Below are positions 9,216 through 18,637 of a DNA stretch of 64,000 nt, in pieces. How positions within the stretch are numbered: position 1 is the stretch's first letter; each line of letters starts with the position of its first letter. The DNA comes from Flavobacterium sp. LC2016-23 (lineage in GTDB: Bacteria; Bacteroidota; Bacteroidia; Flavobacteriales; Flavobacteriaceae). Made by a program: the position numbers and the translations under genes. The DNA is taken from the NCBI RefSeq assembly GCF_009674775.1, contig NZ_WKKE01000001.1, forward strand, positions 248,001 through 312,000, given 5' to 3'. A model generated the notes under the pieces. The model did no database searches. It was not told the DNA's origin and saw nothing but the letters and a program-made list of their open reading frames with translations.

Positions 9216-10499
9216 ATGAATATTCAGGACATTCATAATTTATTTTTGCAATGTAAATCAGTTTCAATAGATACAAGAAAAATTGAAGCGAATTCTATGT
9301 TCTTTGCGATCAAAGGAGAAAATTTTGACGCAAATACTTTTGCAAAACAGGCACTTGATTTAGGTGCTTTATTTGTTATTATTGACAATGCGTCTTATTT
9401 TATTGATGAAAGAACAATACTGGTTCAGAACAGTTTGGAAACGTTGCAGGAACTGGCAAAATTTCACCGTGGTTATTTAGGTCTGTCCGTTATTGCTTTA
9501 ACCGGAAGTAATGGTAAAACGACAACTAAAGAACTTATAAATGTAGTTTTGTCTAAAAAGTTTAAGACTAAAGCTACTCTTGGTAATTTGAATAATCACA
9601 TCGGTGTTCCGTTAACTTTATTGTCTTTTACAAAAGATACCGAGCTTGGTATTGTTGAAATGGGAGCCAATCATAAGAAAGAGATTGAGTTTTTATGTGA
9701 AATTGCACAGCCCGATTACGGTTACATAACAAACTTTGGTAAAGCGCACTTAGAAGGTTTTGGCGGGGTTGAAGGGGTTATACAAGGTAAAAGTGAAATG
9801 TATCAGTATCTTGCCCGGCACGATAAAACTGTTTTTGTAAACCTTGAAGATCCGATTCAGGTGGAGAAGTCTAAAGATATTAAATCGTTTACTTTTGGAA
9901 TTAAAAAGAGCGAGGCTGGTCTTCGGATCAATACTGTAGAGGCGAATCCTTTTGTGGTTATTAATTATGAAGATTTTGCTGTGAATTCTAATTTAATAGG
10001 GCTTTATAATGCAAATAATATAAATGCAGCAGTTGCTATCGGTCTTTATTTTAAAGTTGAAAACAATGATATTAAAGCAGCGATTGAAAGTTATATACCT
10101 GAAAATAACAGGTCTCAATTGTTGAAAAAAGGAACCAATCAGATTATATTGGATGCTTACAATGCCAATCCAAGCAGTATGGCTGTTGCAATTACGAATT
10201 TTATTCAATTGGATAATTCTAATAAAATAATGATATTAGGAGATATGTTCGAACTTGGAAACGAAAGCAGTCATGAGCATAAAATTATTGTAGATTCGGT
10301 AGTGGGTCAAAAACAATCTGTTTGTTATTTAATTGGAAAAGATTTTTATGCGCACCGAATTTCTAATGAAAATGTTTCTTTCTTTGAAACTTTTGATGCA
10401 TTTGCAGACTATTTAAAAACAATTACATTTAATGATAATACGATTCTGATAAAAGGTTCCAGAGGAATGGCCTTAGAGCGTACATTAGAGTATATCTAA
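9216..10499 (+). CDS. murF: UDP-N-acetylmuramoyl-tripeptide--D-alanyl-D-alanine ligase
   Basis: 427 residues, the usual MurF length. The N-terminal UDP-binding domain is followed by the ATP-binding P-loop GSNGKTTTKEL (about residues 97-107). The Mur ligase central domain shows LGNLNNHIGVPLTLL and GIVEMGANHKKEIE; the C-terminal domain shows LDAYNANPSSM and the closing KGSRGMALE. It adds D-Ala-D-Ala to the UDP-MurNAc-tripeptide, the last cytoplasmic step of the peptidoglycan precursor. It stands alone here between two terminators rather than in the large mur/fts cluster. Confidence 0.96.
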   Translation: MNIQDIHNLFLQCKSVSIDTRKIEANSMFFAIKGENFDANTFAKQALDLGALFVIIDNASYFIDERTILVQNSLETLQELAKFHRGYLGLSVIALTGSNGKTTTKELINVVLSKKFKTKATLGNLNNHIGVPLTLLSFTKDTELGIVEMGANHKKEIEFLCEIAQPDYGYITNFGKAHLEGFGGVEGVIQGKSEMYQYLARHDKTVFVNLEDPIQVEKSKDIKSFTFGIKKSEAGLRINTVEANPFVVINYEDFAVNSNLIGLYNANNINAAVAIGLYFKVENNDIKAAIESYIPENNRSQLLKKGTNQIILDAYNANPSSMAVAITNFIQLDNSNKIMILGDMFELGNESSHEHKIIVDSVVGQKQSVCYLIGKDFYAHRISNENVSFFETFDAFADYLKTITFNDNTILIKGSRGMALERTLEYI

Positions 10500-10511
10500 T
10501 AATTAAATAAT

Positions 10512-10545
10512 AAAAACGCCATCACTTATAGATGGCGTTTTTATT
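10512..10545. terminator. Bidirectional terminator between murF and the PUL regulator
   Basis: A perfect 12-base stem, AAAAACGCCATC (10512-10523) with GATGGCGTTTTT (10531-10542), has a 7-base loop and A and T runs on both sides. It serves the two convergent genes. Confidence 0.88.
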
Positions 10546-13424
10546 TATATGCTCATTAAAAATCCAATTAAGTTTTCTTTCTTATTTAGGCCAAGTTTTT
10601 TTCTTAGGCGATACCTAGCTAATTCTACGCCTCCTGTTGAAATATTCATGATTTCCGCGATTTCTTTTGTTGACATATTCATTAACAGATAAGTAGATAA
10701 ATCCAGTTCCCGTGGTGAAATGGTGGGGTATTTTTCCTTTAATCTTTTCAAAAACTCAAAGTGTACGTTTTTAATGTGTTTCTCCAGGTCTTTCCAGCTT
10801 TTGTCTGTGTTGACTTCTTTTACGATGCTTTTGTGTAACTTATTGAATTCGAATTTTGTGGAATCATCCAAAGTATTGGTGTCTATGTCCTTTATTTTCT
10901 GAATGATACCATTCAAAACCTTATTCTTTTTTACTACCTGAAGCGAATTGCTTACTAGTTCTTTGTCTTTCGCAAGGATCTTTATCTGAAGTTTGTCGCT
11001 TTTAAGTCTTTCGATTTCCTTTTCCAGTTCATGTTGTTCGTGTCTGATTTTGGATTCTTTTTCCAGATACAGCCTTCTTTGTTCTATGGTTTCGTAATAT
11101 TTGTTTTTTCTGATTTTAAGTTTTATACGATTCGAAATGATGTAGGCTCCGGCAAGAATGAGGAAAAAATAACTCAGATACGCTAAAAAATGTCTGTACC
11201 AGGGAGGTGAAATGGTGAAATTAATTTCAGAAACTGCCGATTCTACGCCATAGCTGTTTTTTGCCTTGATTTGCATTTTGTAATTCCCCTCCCTTAAATT
11301 GGTATACTCTTTTACAGACGTAGTAGACCAATTACGCCAGTTTTCTTCAAATGGTTCTAATTTGTACGAGTATGTGACGTTTTCCTGATTTTCGTAAGTG
11401 GGCGACGAAAAAGTAAATTTTACGTGGTTGGAGTTGTACGGAATTGTAAGGTCAGTAATCTGTTTTTCAAGATTTCCTGTTGTGATTGTATCGCTTGTCG
11501 ATGAAAAGCTTTCAAAAAACACCTCCGGCGTTGTGATGAACTTATTTGATATTTTAGAATCGTAATGGGCCAGTCCGTCTGTCAGACCGATGAAAATGTT
11601 GTTAGGGTCAATCGTATTGACAGAAATGTAATTGTTTACTAAATTACCTGTAAGATTCGAAAACGGTGCTTCCTGACGCTCGTAGGTGCCCTTTTTCGTT
11701 TTTAATAAGACACCAATTGATTCGTTGTAAGAATACCATAAATTAGTATTGCTGTCTTCTATTAAGGTATTTATCGGTGGGATTTTTTGAAACAAAAGTG
11801 TTAGTTTTTTGTCTTCAAAGAAGTTTTCCTGTTCGTTGCTATATCTGTAAAAATGGTTTTTGGTTTGAAAGTACACTTTGTTATTAATTGATTGTAAGCT
11901 TCCTATTCCCTTGTAGGAGGGTGAGATTTTAACATGCTTTTTTATATAATCAAACCTTTTGAGGTCGTCGGATAATTTCATCTGATACAGGTAAGGATCT
12001 TTTTTTAACCACAAATAATTATTGTCGAGTTCGATTTCAAAAGTATTTGTAGTTTCGTCGAATCCGTTAACCTGATTGATAAAACTGATTTCATTTGGGG
12101 AATTCTTAAAGATTGAAAACCCATTATAGCTTTCTCCAATAATATAATCCGGATGACTTGGAATTGTCTTAAAACCAAAATAACCTCTGCTGTCTAAAAT
12201 TTTCGAAACCTTATTTTGGTTGATCACCAATGCTCCGCTATTGCTGGCGCACAGAAGGGTATTGTTTAATACCTGAATATTCCAGGCCTGCGCAATTGTT
12301 CCCTCAACCCGATTGAAAGGTTCGTCTTTAAAAGGAGTTGTCCAGGAGTGGTAAAACAAGCCCTGATTGGTCGCGACGTATAAATTATTATTGAAAATTA
12401 CAGAAGCATAGACCGTACCTAAGTTATAGCTATAGTCGAAAAATGTAAATGGAGAGTTTTGATTTATAAATGTAATTCCATTATCGAGGCCTAGCCATAA
12501 GTTGTTTTTATGGTCAACAAATGAAGTTAGAATGGTGTTATTCTGTAATCCCTTTTGTCGGTTTAGGTGCTGGATTATTTTTCCGTTCAGATCACAAATA
12601 ATTATACCATTAAGAACAGAGTTTAAAACAATGAATTTATTTTTTATGAGTGATCCGCCAAGAGAGGTGTTTTTTTTGATAAAAGCATTGGCTTCCGTTT
12701 CCCAGGGTGTAACGCTGTTGTAGTCGTAAACAAAAAGTCCTTTTTCTAATGTTGCAAAAAGTATTTTATTGTTGGGCAATGGAAACATAGCCCATATCTC
12801 TTTATCATTTAAAGAAGTGGTTCCTCTCAGTGCAACCAGTTTTTTGTCTTTGTATTCCAGAATACCTAGCACCTTATCCTGAAAATACAGGTGTTTGTTT
12901 ATGGTAAAGGAAAATTGAAACTTATTCGGAGCACTTATAACACGAAGCTTATTATCGTTAAAAAAAAAGACTTTCGTAAAAGATTGAAATATTACTTCAC
13001 CTTTATATAGGTGTATTCGCCAGATCAAATTGATATTTCTTCTGTCTTTTGAGCTGACTAACGCAGAAAGGGAATGGTATTTTAGTTTTCCTTTTTCGTC
13101 ACTTTTAAAAAAGCCGAACTCATTATTTCCTCCGACATAAATTTTTCCTGAACCATCTATTTTCAGGCTTCGGATGGCTGTATTATTGGGAAGGGAATAT
13201 TTACTCCAGGTAGAACCGTCAAATTGAATTAATCCGCTATTGTTTGCAAAGTAGACATTGCCATTTTTATCCTGATCAATATTCCAGTTTTGAGTGCCTC
13301 CCTTGTAATCCGACCTCTTGTAGTTCTTAATCCCGGGTAATCCGATGTTTTTTACCTGCGAAAAAAGGGTAAAAGGCATGATCAAAAAGAGAAAAATTGA
13401 AATATATGTATTTATGAATTTCAT
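10545..13424 (-). CDS. Membrane-anchored PUL sensor/regulator: two-component-regulator-type propeller, Y_Y_Y domain, TM helix, LuxR-type HTH
   Basis: 959 residues. A signal peptide (about 1-23) is followed by propeller repeats of the Reg_prop type over roughly residues 30-660. A Y_Y_Y (triple-tyrosine) domain around 670-730 includes YSYKLEPFEENW and EGNYKMQIKAKN. One transmembrane helix lies around 740-765, then a Lys/Glu-rich coiled coil, and finally a LuxR-type helix-turn-helix: ISPRELDLSTYLLMNMSTKEIAEI onward, over the last ~60 residues. There is no histidine kinase, receiver or AraC HTH as in classical hybrid PUL sensors, so sensing in the periplasm would act directly on a membrane-tethered DNA-binding domain. 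It is divergent from susC across 344 bases, which points to control of the glucan locus. The target DNA is inferred, not shown. Confidence 0.85.
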   Translation of the reverse strand: MKFINTYISIFLFLIMPFTLFSQVKNIGLPGIKNYKRSDYKGGTQNWNIDQDKNGNVYFANNSGLIQFDGSTWSKYSLPNNTAIRSLKIDGSGKIYVGGNNEFGFFKSDEKGKLKYHSLSALVSSKDRRNINLIWRIHLYKGEVIFQSFTKVFFFNDNKLRVISAPNKFQFSFTINKHLYFQDKVLGILEYKDKKLVALRGTTSLNDKEIWAMFPLPNNKILFATLEKGLFVYDYNSVTPWETEANAFIKKNTSLGGSLIKNKFIVLNSVLNGIIICDLNGKIIQHLNRQKGLQNNTILTSFVDHKNNLWLGLDNGITFINQNSPFTFFDYSYNLGTVYASVIFNNNLYVATNQGLFYHSWTTPFKDEPFNRVEGTIAQAWNIQVLNNTLLCASNSGALVINQNKVSKILDSRGYFGFKTIPSHPDYIIGESYNGFSIFKNSPNEISFINQVNGFDETTNTFEIELDNNYLWLKKDPYLYQMKLSDDLKRFDYIKKHVKISPSYKGIGSLQSINNKVYFQTKNHFYRYSNEQENFFEDKKLTLLFQKIPPINTLIEDSNTNLWYSYNESIGVLLKTKKGTYERQEAPFSNLTGNLVNNYISVNTIDPNNIFIGLTDGLAHYDSKISNKFITTPEVFFESFSSTSDTITTGNLEKQITDLTIPYNSNHVKFTFSSPTYENQENVTYSYKLEPFEENWRNWSTTSVKEYTNLREGNYKMQIKAKNSYGVESAVSEINFTISPPWYRHFLAYLSYFFLILAGAYIISNRIKLKIRKNKYYETIEQRRLYLEKESKIRHEQHELEKEIERLKSDKLQIKILAKDKELVSNSLQVVKKNKVLNGIIQKIKDIDTNTLDDSTKFEFNKLHKSIVKEVNTDKSWKDLEKHIKNVHFEFLKRLKEKYPTISPRELDLSTYLLMNMSTKEIAEIMNISTGGVELARYRLRKKLGLNKKENLIGFLMSI

Positions 13425-13768
13425 AATTTTAAATCAGTATTTTTATTAGTAATGTTTTATAATCTGCTTTTTTTCTGATTATTACAGATGCTTTATTGTG
13501 TTTTATTTGAAAATTTTCGAATAATAGCTAAAATAATTCATTTTAATTAAATGTAGTGTTTATTTTGTTTAGTTAACAATTCTATAACAATATAAAATTA
13601 TTATTAATTATTTGTTTATCAATATTTTAAAAATATATTGATGTGTTTTTGTAATGTGTTAATTTATCTTTTGATGTGTTTTTGTAATGAAATTTAATTA
13701 TAAATAGTAAAAATTTAACTTTATTATTGCATCAAATTACTAATTAATTAACCAAAATTTTTAGAAAA
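13425..13768. promoter_or_regulatory. Divergent control region between the PUL regulator and susC
   Basis: 344 bases of very AT-rich DNA without a gene. It contains a 19-base exact direct repeat (separate entry) and the word ACAGATGCT at 13484-13492, which recurs upstream of the second susC at 25883. No convincing complete -33/-7 promoter was identified. Confidence 0.6.
13638..13689. repeat. 19-bp direct repeat, candidate operator upstream of susC
   Basis: TTGATGTGTTTTTGTAATG occurs exactly at 13638-13656 and again at 13671-13689, 33 bases apart start to start, close to three helical turns. It lies 80-130 bases before the susC ATG. Binding by the neighbouring LuxR-type regulator is an inference. 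Confidence 0.7.
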
Positions 13769-16700
13769 ATGAAATTAACAAAATTACTTATTTTTTGTTT
13801 TTCATCTCTATTGTTTTCAGTTATCGCGATGGCACAGGATGTTACGGTAAATGGAATTATAAATGATGAAAGTGGATTACCCGTCCCAGGGGCAACAATC
13901 TTAATTAAAGGTACAAACAAGGCAACTGCCTCTGATTTTGATGGAAAGTTTCAGATCAATGTTCCGTCTAATGGTACTTTATCAGTTAGTTTTGTAGGTT
14001 ATAATACAGTACAGGAAGCTGTAAACGGAAGAACTAAAATTGAAATCAGGCTGAAAGCTGAATCTCAAAGTTTAAATGAAGTCGTAGTAGTAGGATATGG
14101 TACACAAAAGAAAAGTGTCGTAACAGGTGCTATTTCCAGTGTTAAGGCAAAAGCTTTAGAAAATCTTCCGGTGACCAGAATCGAGCAGTCTTTGCAAGGT
14201 AGAGTTTCAGGGGTTTCGATTGCAGCAAATGCAGGACAGCCAGGATCAGCTTCTACGATCCGTATTCGTGGTTTTACTACTTTAAACAATAACGATCCTT
14301 TATGGGTAGTGGATGGTGTTATCGTTGATAACGGAGGTATAGGTTACCTGAATCAGTCTGATATCGAATCTATCGAGGTGTTAAAAGATGGTGCTTCAGG
14401 TGCTATTTACGGTTCTCGTGCAGCTGCAGGGGTTATCTTAGTAACTACTAAAAAAGGTAAATCTGGCGGAATCTCAGTAAATTATAGTGGTTATGCAGGG
14501 ACATCTCAGGCATCTAATAAAATTGATTTGCTTAATGCATCTCAGTATGTAACTATCATGAATGAGGCATACACAAATGGAGGTAAACCGGCACCTTACT
14601 CAACTGCAACAAATTATGGAAAAGGGACTAACTGGCAGGATGCTATTTTCAACAATAGTGCGCAACGTTACTCTCACGAATTAAGTTTTAGCGGAGGAAA
14701 TGATACTTCTACATTCTACATGTCATTTGGATTATTAGATCAGGAAGGTATCGTAACAACTGATATTTCTCACTACACCAGAAAAAATATCCGTTTAAAC
14801 TCGAACCATAAATTAGGGAAGTATATTAAAATTGGTCAGACTTTAGGATACTCTAACGAAAAAACAATTGGTATTGGTAATACGAATGACGAATTTGGTG
14901 GGCCATTGGCATCTGCAATCAATTTAGATCCGTTGACTCCAATTATTGAGACCAATCCAAATCAGCCGATTTATCAAAATAACCCTAATGCACTTAAAGA
15001 TGCAAATGGTAACTATTATGGTATTTCAACTATCGTAACTCAGGAGAATACAAACCCGTTGGCTTACACGCAAACCAGATTGGGTAATAATGATTTCTCT
15101 GATAATTTTGTGGGTAACATATTTGCTGAAGCAGAAATCTTACCTGGATTAAAATTCAGATCAACTGCAGGTGGTAAATTAGCATATTACGGATCAGATA
15201 ATTTTACTCCGGTATTTTTCTTAAACGGAGCTACAAAAAGAGATAAAAACGAATTATTCAGATCATACAAAAAGTCATTCAGCTGGAACTGGGAAAATAC
15301 TTTAAACTACACTAAAAAATTCGGTGATCATAATTTTAGTGTGTTAGTAGGAAAAGGTACTTATGTGGATAACATTACTTCTGGTAACGATGTTACGTTT
15401 CAGGGAGTTCCTGCAACAACGCATGCTGAGGCGTCTTTTAATGTTGAAATTCCTCTTACAGATAAAATTGCCAATGCTTACAATTCACAAGCTTATGAGC
15501 ATAGAGTGGAATCTTTATTTGGAAGATTAAATTACGACTACAAAGAAAAATACATTTTTACAGGTATTATTCGTCGTGATGGATCTACGAGATTTGGACC
15601 AAATCATAAATATGGTACTTTCCCTTCAGTATCTTTAGGATGGGTACCTTCTAAAGAAGGTTTCTGGAAAGAAAATAATGTTATAAACAATTTAAAAATC
15701 AGGGGAGGTTACGGGGTAACAGGAAATGATTCTTCTCCGGATTTCTTATACATTTCAACTATCGGTATCAAAAGAAACTATACTATTGGAGGAGTCCCAA
15801 TACCTGGGCAAAGTCCAAATGCAATTCCTAATCCTGATTTAAAATGGGAAGAGACTAAGCAGGCAAATGTTGGTTTTGAAATGAATTTATTAAATGATTT
15901 TAATCTGACTGTTGATTTGTTCAACAAAAAAACTGACGGTATTATAATGAAAGTTCCTAATCCTGGTTATGTTGGAGCAACAGGTGATTCGTACGCTAAT
16001 TTAGCTAGTATGGAAAATAAAGGGATTGATGTTGAACTTGGATTCAGAAAAAAAATAGGAGCTTTAAACCTTTCTGTAAATGGTAACTTCTCCTATATTA
16101 AAAATGAAATCACTTATCTTGATAAGGGCGTTAATTACTTAGTTGGTAATGAAACAGTACAATCCAGTTCTTATGAAATTAACAGAACACAGGTAGGCCA
16201 GGCTTACAATTCATTTTACGGATTTAAAACAAATGGTGTTTTCCAGACTCAGGCAGAAATTGATGCTTATAAAAATGCTGCAGGAACTGTAATTCAGCCG
16301 AATGCTAAACCAGGAGATTTCCGTTGGAAAGACTTAAATGGTGACGGTACGATTGATGGAAATGACAGAACTTTCCTGGGAACTTCTTTGCCTAAATTTA
16401 CTTACGGATTTACATTAAACTTAGACTACAAAGGATTTGACTTATTAGTTTTCGGTCAGGGTGCTGGTGGAAATAAGATCTATCAAGGTCTAAGAAGATT
16501 AGATATCATAAATGCAAATTACTCAACTGACGTTTTAGGACGCTGGACAGGACCGGGATCTACAAATAGTTATCCAAGAGTTACTACAGATGATACCAAC
16601 AGAAACTTTAGTAATCCATCAGATTTCAATTTAGAAAAAGGAGATTTCTTTAGATTCAAAACAATTCAATTTGGATATTCATTACCAAAAGAATGGATAC

Positions 16701-16891
16701 AAAGTATTGCTTTGCAAAGAGTTAGATTGTATATGACAGGAGAAAACCTTTTCACGATCACTAAATATAGTGGTTTTGATCCGGAAATTGGAGGACCTAC
16801 TGCAGCTGGTATGGACAACGTGCAGGGTGTTGACAGAGGGTATTATCCTCAGGCAAAATCATATATGTTAGGAGTTAATTTGCAATTTTAA
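13769..16891 (+). CDS. SusC-like TonB-dependent outer-membrane glycan importer (first pair)
   Basis: 1040 residues. A signal peptide ending AMAQ is followed by a carboxypeptidase-regulatory-like beta domain (about 22-110: VNGIINDESGLPVPGATILIKG). A plug domain follows (VVVGYGTQKKSVVTGAISSV, then IRIRGFTTLNNNDPLWVVDGV and the SusC signature around IESIEVLKDGASGAIYGSRAAAGVILV-like text). The rest is a long 22-stranded barrel ending in a C-terminal aromatic (LGVNLQF). It imports oligosaccharides across the outer membrane with its SusD partner, which starts 16 bases downstream. The first 20 residues resemble those of the second SusC at 26012, suggesting ancient duplication. The ligand is inferred from the neighbouring glucanases. 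Confidence 0.95.
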   Translation: MKLTKLLIFCFSSLLFSVIAMAQDVTVNGIINDESGLPVPGATILIKGTNKATASDFDGKFQINVPSNGTLSVSFVGYNTVQEAVNGRTKIEIRLKAESQSLNEVVVVGYGTQKKSVVTGAISSVKAKALENLPVTRIEQSLQGRVSGVSIAANAGQPGSASTIRIRGFTTLNNNDPLWVVDGVIVDNGGIGYLNQSDIESIEVLKDGASGAIYGSRAAAGVILVTTKKGKSGGISVNYSGYAGTSQASNKIDLLNASQYVTIMNEAYTNGGKPAPYSTATNYGKGTNWQDAIFNNSAQRYSHELSFSGGNDTSTFYMSFGLLDQEGIVTTDISHYTRKNIRLNSNHKLGKYIKIGQTLGYSNEKTIGIGNTNDEFGGPLASAINLDPLTPIIETNPNQPIYQNNPNALKDANGNYYGISTIVTQENTNPLAYTQTRLGNNDFSDNFVGNIFAEAEILPGLKFRSTAGGKLAYYGSDNFTPVFFLNGATKRDKNELFRSYKKSFSWNWENTLNYTKKFGDHNFSVLVGKGTYVDNITSGNDVTFQGVPATTHAEASFNVEIPLTDKIANAYNSQAYEHRVESLFGRLNYDYKEKYIFTGIIRRDGSTRFGPNHKYGTFPSVSLGWVPSKEGFWKENNVINNLKIRGGYGVTGNDSSPDFLYISTIGIKRNYTIGGVPIPGQSPNAIPNPDLKWEETKQANVGFEMNLLNDFNLTVDLFNKKTDGIIMKVPNPGYVGATGDSYANLASMENKGIDVELGFRKKIGALNLSVNGNFSYIKNEITYLDKGVNYLVGNETVQSSSYEINRTQVGQAYNSFYGFKTNGVFQTQAEIDAYKNAAGTVIQPNAKPGDFRWKDLNGDGTIDGNDRTFLGTSLPKFTYGFTLNLDYKGFDLLVFGQGAGGNKIYQGLRRLDIINANYSTDVLGRWTGPGSTNSYPRVTTDDTNRNFSNPSDFNLEKGDFFRFKTIQFGYSLPKEWIQSIALQRVRLYMTGENLFTITKYSGFDPEIGGPTAAGMDNVQGVDRGYYPQAKSYMLGVNLQF

Positions 16892-16907
16892 TTAAAAATA
16901 AAATATT

Positions 16908-18431
16908 ATGAAACTTATAAGTTTTAAACAGTCATTTATCGCCTTTGGAGTGTTGCTTACGCTGGGCTCGTGCGATACAGATGAAAAGTTAGAGGTAAGA
17001 GGAGATGGAGTGGTGCTCGAAAGTAATTTTTACAGAAATGAAACAGAAGCGTATTCCGGTTTAGTAGCGGCTTACGATAAAGTTGGAAAATTTGCGGGAT
17101 CTATGGAAACTGCACCATTGTTATTTTTAAATTCGGCGTCAGATGATTTTTATGCCGGAGGCGGAAACTCTGGTGACCAGCCAGGTCTTCAGGTGGCATC
17201 AAATTATACGGTTAGTCCAATTAATATTCCACCCGCTATCTGGGCTAATTATTACCAGGGAGTTTTTAGATGCAACGTTATGATTCAAAAGCTTCCTAAT
17301 ATTCCAATGGATGCCGCTAAAAAAGCAAGATTCATGGCTGAAGTAAAAGCACTACGTGCCTATTATTATTTTGATCTTGTAAGAATGTTCAAAAATGTTC
17401 CTTTAATATTAGCACCACTTACTAAAGCGGAAGTTCCAAATGTTTTGCAGGCTAAACCGGCAGATGTATATCTTCAAATGGAAAAAGATTTAAATGATGC
17501 TATTGGGGATTTACCTGTTACGCTTGCAACAAATGAGCAGGGACGTTTTACAAAAGGTGCAGCAACGGCACTTTTAGGAAAAATTTATTTATACGATAAC
17601 AAAAAAACTGAAGCTGCAGTTCAATTAGAAAAAGTGAATGGTACTCCGGGAGGAACAAGTAGTTTTGGTTATAAATTGATGCCTACTTTTGCTTCATTAT
17701 GGGATCATACTAATAAATTTAACTCAGAATCTATTTTCGAAATTGCTTATTCTGATAAATCAAATGCAGACTGGGGTAACTTTGAAACAGGAAATGATGA
17801 AGGAAACGTGGCTGCTCAGTTAATGGGAATGAGAGATTATTCCAGAACTGACGCAGGAAAGACGGCAGGTTTGCCTGATTATATTAATGGATGGGGATTC
17901 ATGGTGGTTACTACGGATTTGGCAAATGCATTAAAAACAGATCCTCGTTTTGCATCAACAATATTTGATGCTAATGCGGAAAAAGCTGCAGGACGTATAA
18001 CTTTTACAGATAGTTATAATGAAACAGGATATCACTTTATAAAATATGCTGCCGTTAATGCTGACATTAAAGCAGCAAATCCTTTCTTAAATTTTGCAAT
18101 CAATACGTACATCATTCGTTTAGCTGACACCTATTTATTAGAAGCTGAAGCTTTAGGAGGAACAGGAGCAAGAGCTCAGGCACTTCTTGATGCTGTTAGA
18201 GCTAGAGTTGGATTAGCGTCGGTACCAGTTTCTATTCCTGCTATATTAGCGGAAAGAAGATTAGAACTTGCCGGAGAAGGACACCGTTGGTATGATTTAG
18301 TACGAACTGGAGAAGCAGCGACTAAGCTTGCTTTTAAAGGGTTTGTCGCAGGTAAAAATGAGGCTTTCCCAATTCCATATAGTGAATTCAATAACACTAA
18401 GATTGTTCAAAACCCGGGATACCCACAATAA
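16908..18431 (+). CDS. SusD/RagB-like surface glycan-binding lipoprotein (first pair)
   Basis: 507 residues. Lipoprotein signal with lipobox LTLGSC (Cys22) followed by DTDEK. Typical SusD features are the TPR-like helices (AEVKALRAYYYFDLVRMF), GAATALLGKIYLYD, and the C-terminal RRLELAGEGHRWYDLVRTG and IPYSEFNNTKIVQNPGY. It caps the SusC barrel and delivers oligosaccharide. It is translationally close to the preceding susC and followed by two hairpins that likely end the susCD message. Confidence 0.95.
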   Translation: MKLISFKQSFIAFGVLLTLGSCDTDEKLEVRGDGVVLESNFYRNETEAYSGLVAAYDKVGKFAGSMETAPLLFLNSASDDFYAGGGNSGDQPGLQVASNYTVSPINIPPAIWANYYQGVFRCNVMIQKLPNIPMDAAKKARFMAEVKALRAYYYFDLVRMFKNVPLILAPLTKAEVPNVLQAKPADVYLQMEKDLNDAIGDLPVTLATNEQGRFTKGAATALLGKIYLYDNKKTEAAVQLEKVNGTPGGTSSFGYKLMPTFASLWDHTNKFNSESIFEIAYSDKSNADWGNFETGNDEGNVAAQLMGMRDYSRTDAGKTAGLPDYINGWGFMVVTTDLANALKTDPRFASTIFDANAEKAAGRITFTDSYNETGYHFIKYAAVNADIKAANPFLNFAINTYIIRLADTYLLEAEALGGTGARAQALLDAVRARVGLASVPVSIPAILAERRLELAGEGHRWYDLVRTGEAATKLAFKGFVAGKNEAFPIPYSEFNNTKIVQNPGYPQ

Positions 18432-18455
18432 TATTAATATTGAGAATTGATAACA

Positions 18456-18574
18456 GAAACAGCTGTTCTGCAGCTGTTTCTTTAAAACAATCCCGACTAT
18501 TTATATTAGTTTAAGTTAAGTTTAAGTTTGGTTGTAAATAGCCCATAATCATTATGAGTATGGGCTATTTTTAA
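18456..18574 (+). terminator. Two terminator-like hairpins after the first susCD pair
   Basis: The first is a perfect 10-base stem GAAACAGCTG/CAGCTGTTTC (18456-18480) followed by TTTAAAA. The second is TAGCCCATA/TATGGGCTA (18539-18567) followed by TTTTTAAA. The second has the better U tract. Partial read-through to the GH genes would set the importer to enzyme ratio. Confidence 0.65.
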
Positions 18575-18637
18575 ATCAGGCCGGCTATAGATTTGACTAA
18601 TAAATTCAAAAGCTATTAAATTATTAAAACATATTCA

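Noticed and set aside
10545..13424. Classical hybrid two-component sensor
   Set aside because: No histidine kinase, receiver or AraC domain can be found; the C-terminus is a LuxR-type HTH.
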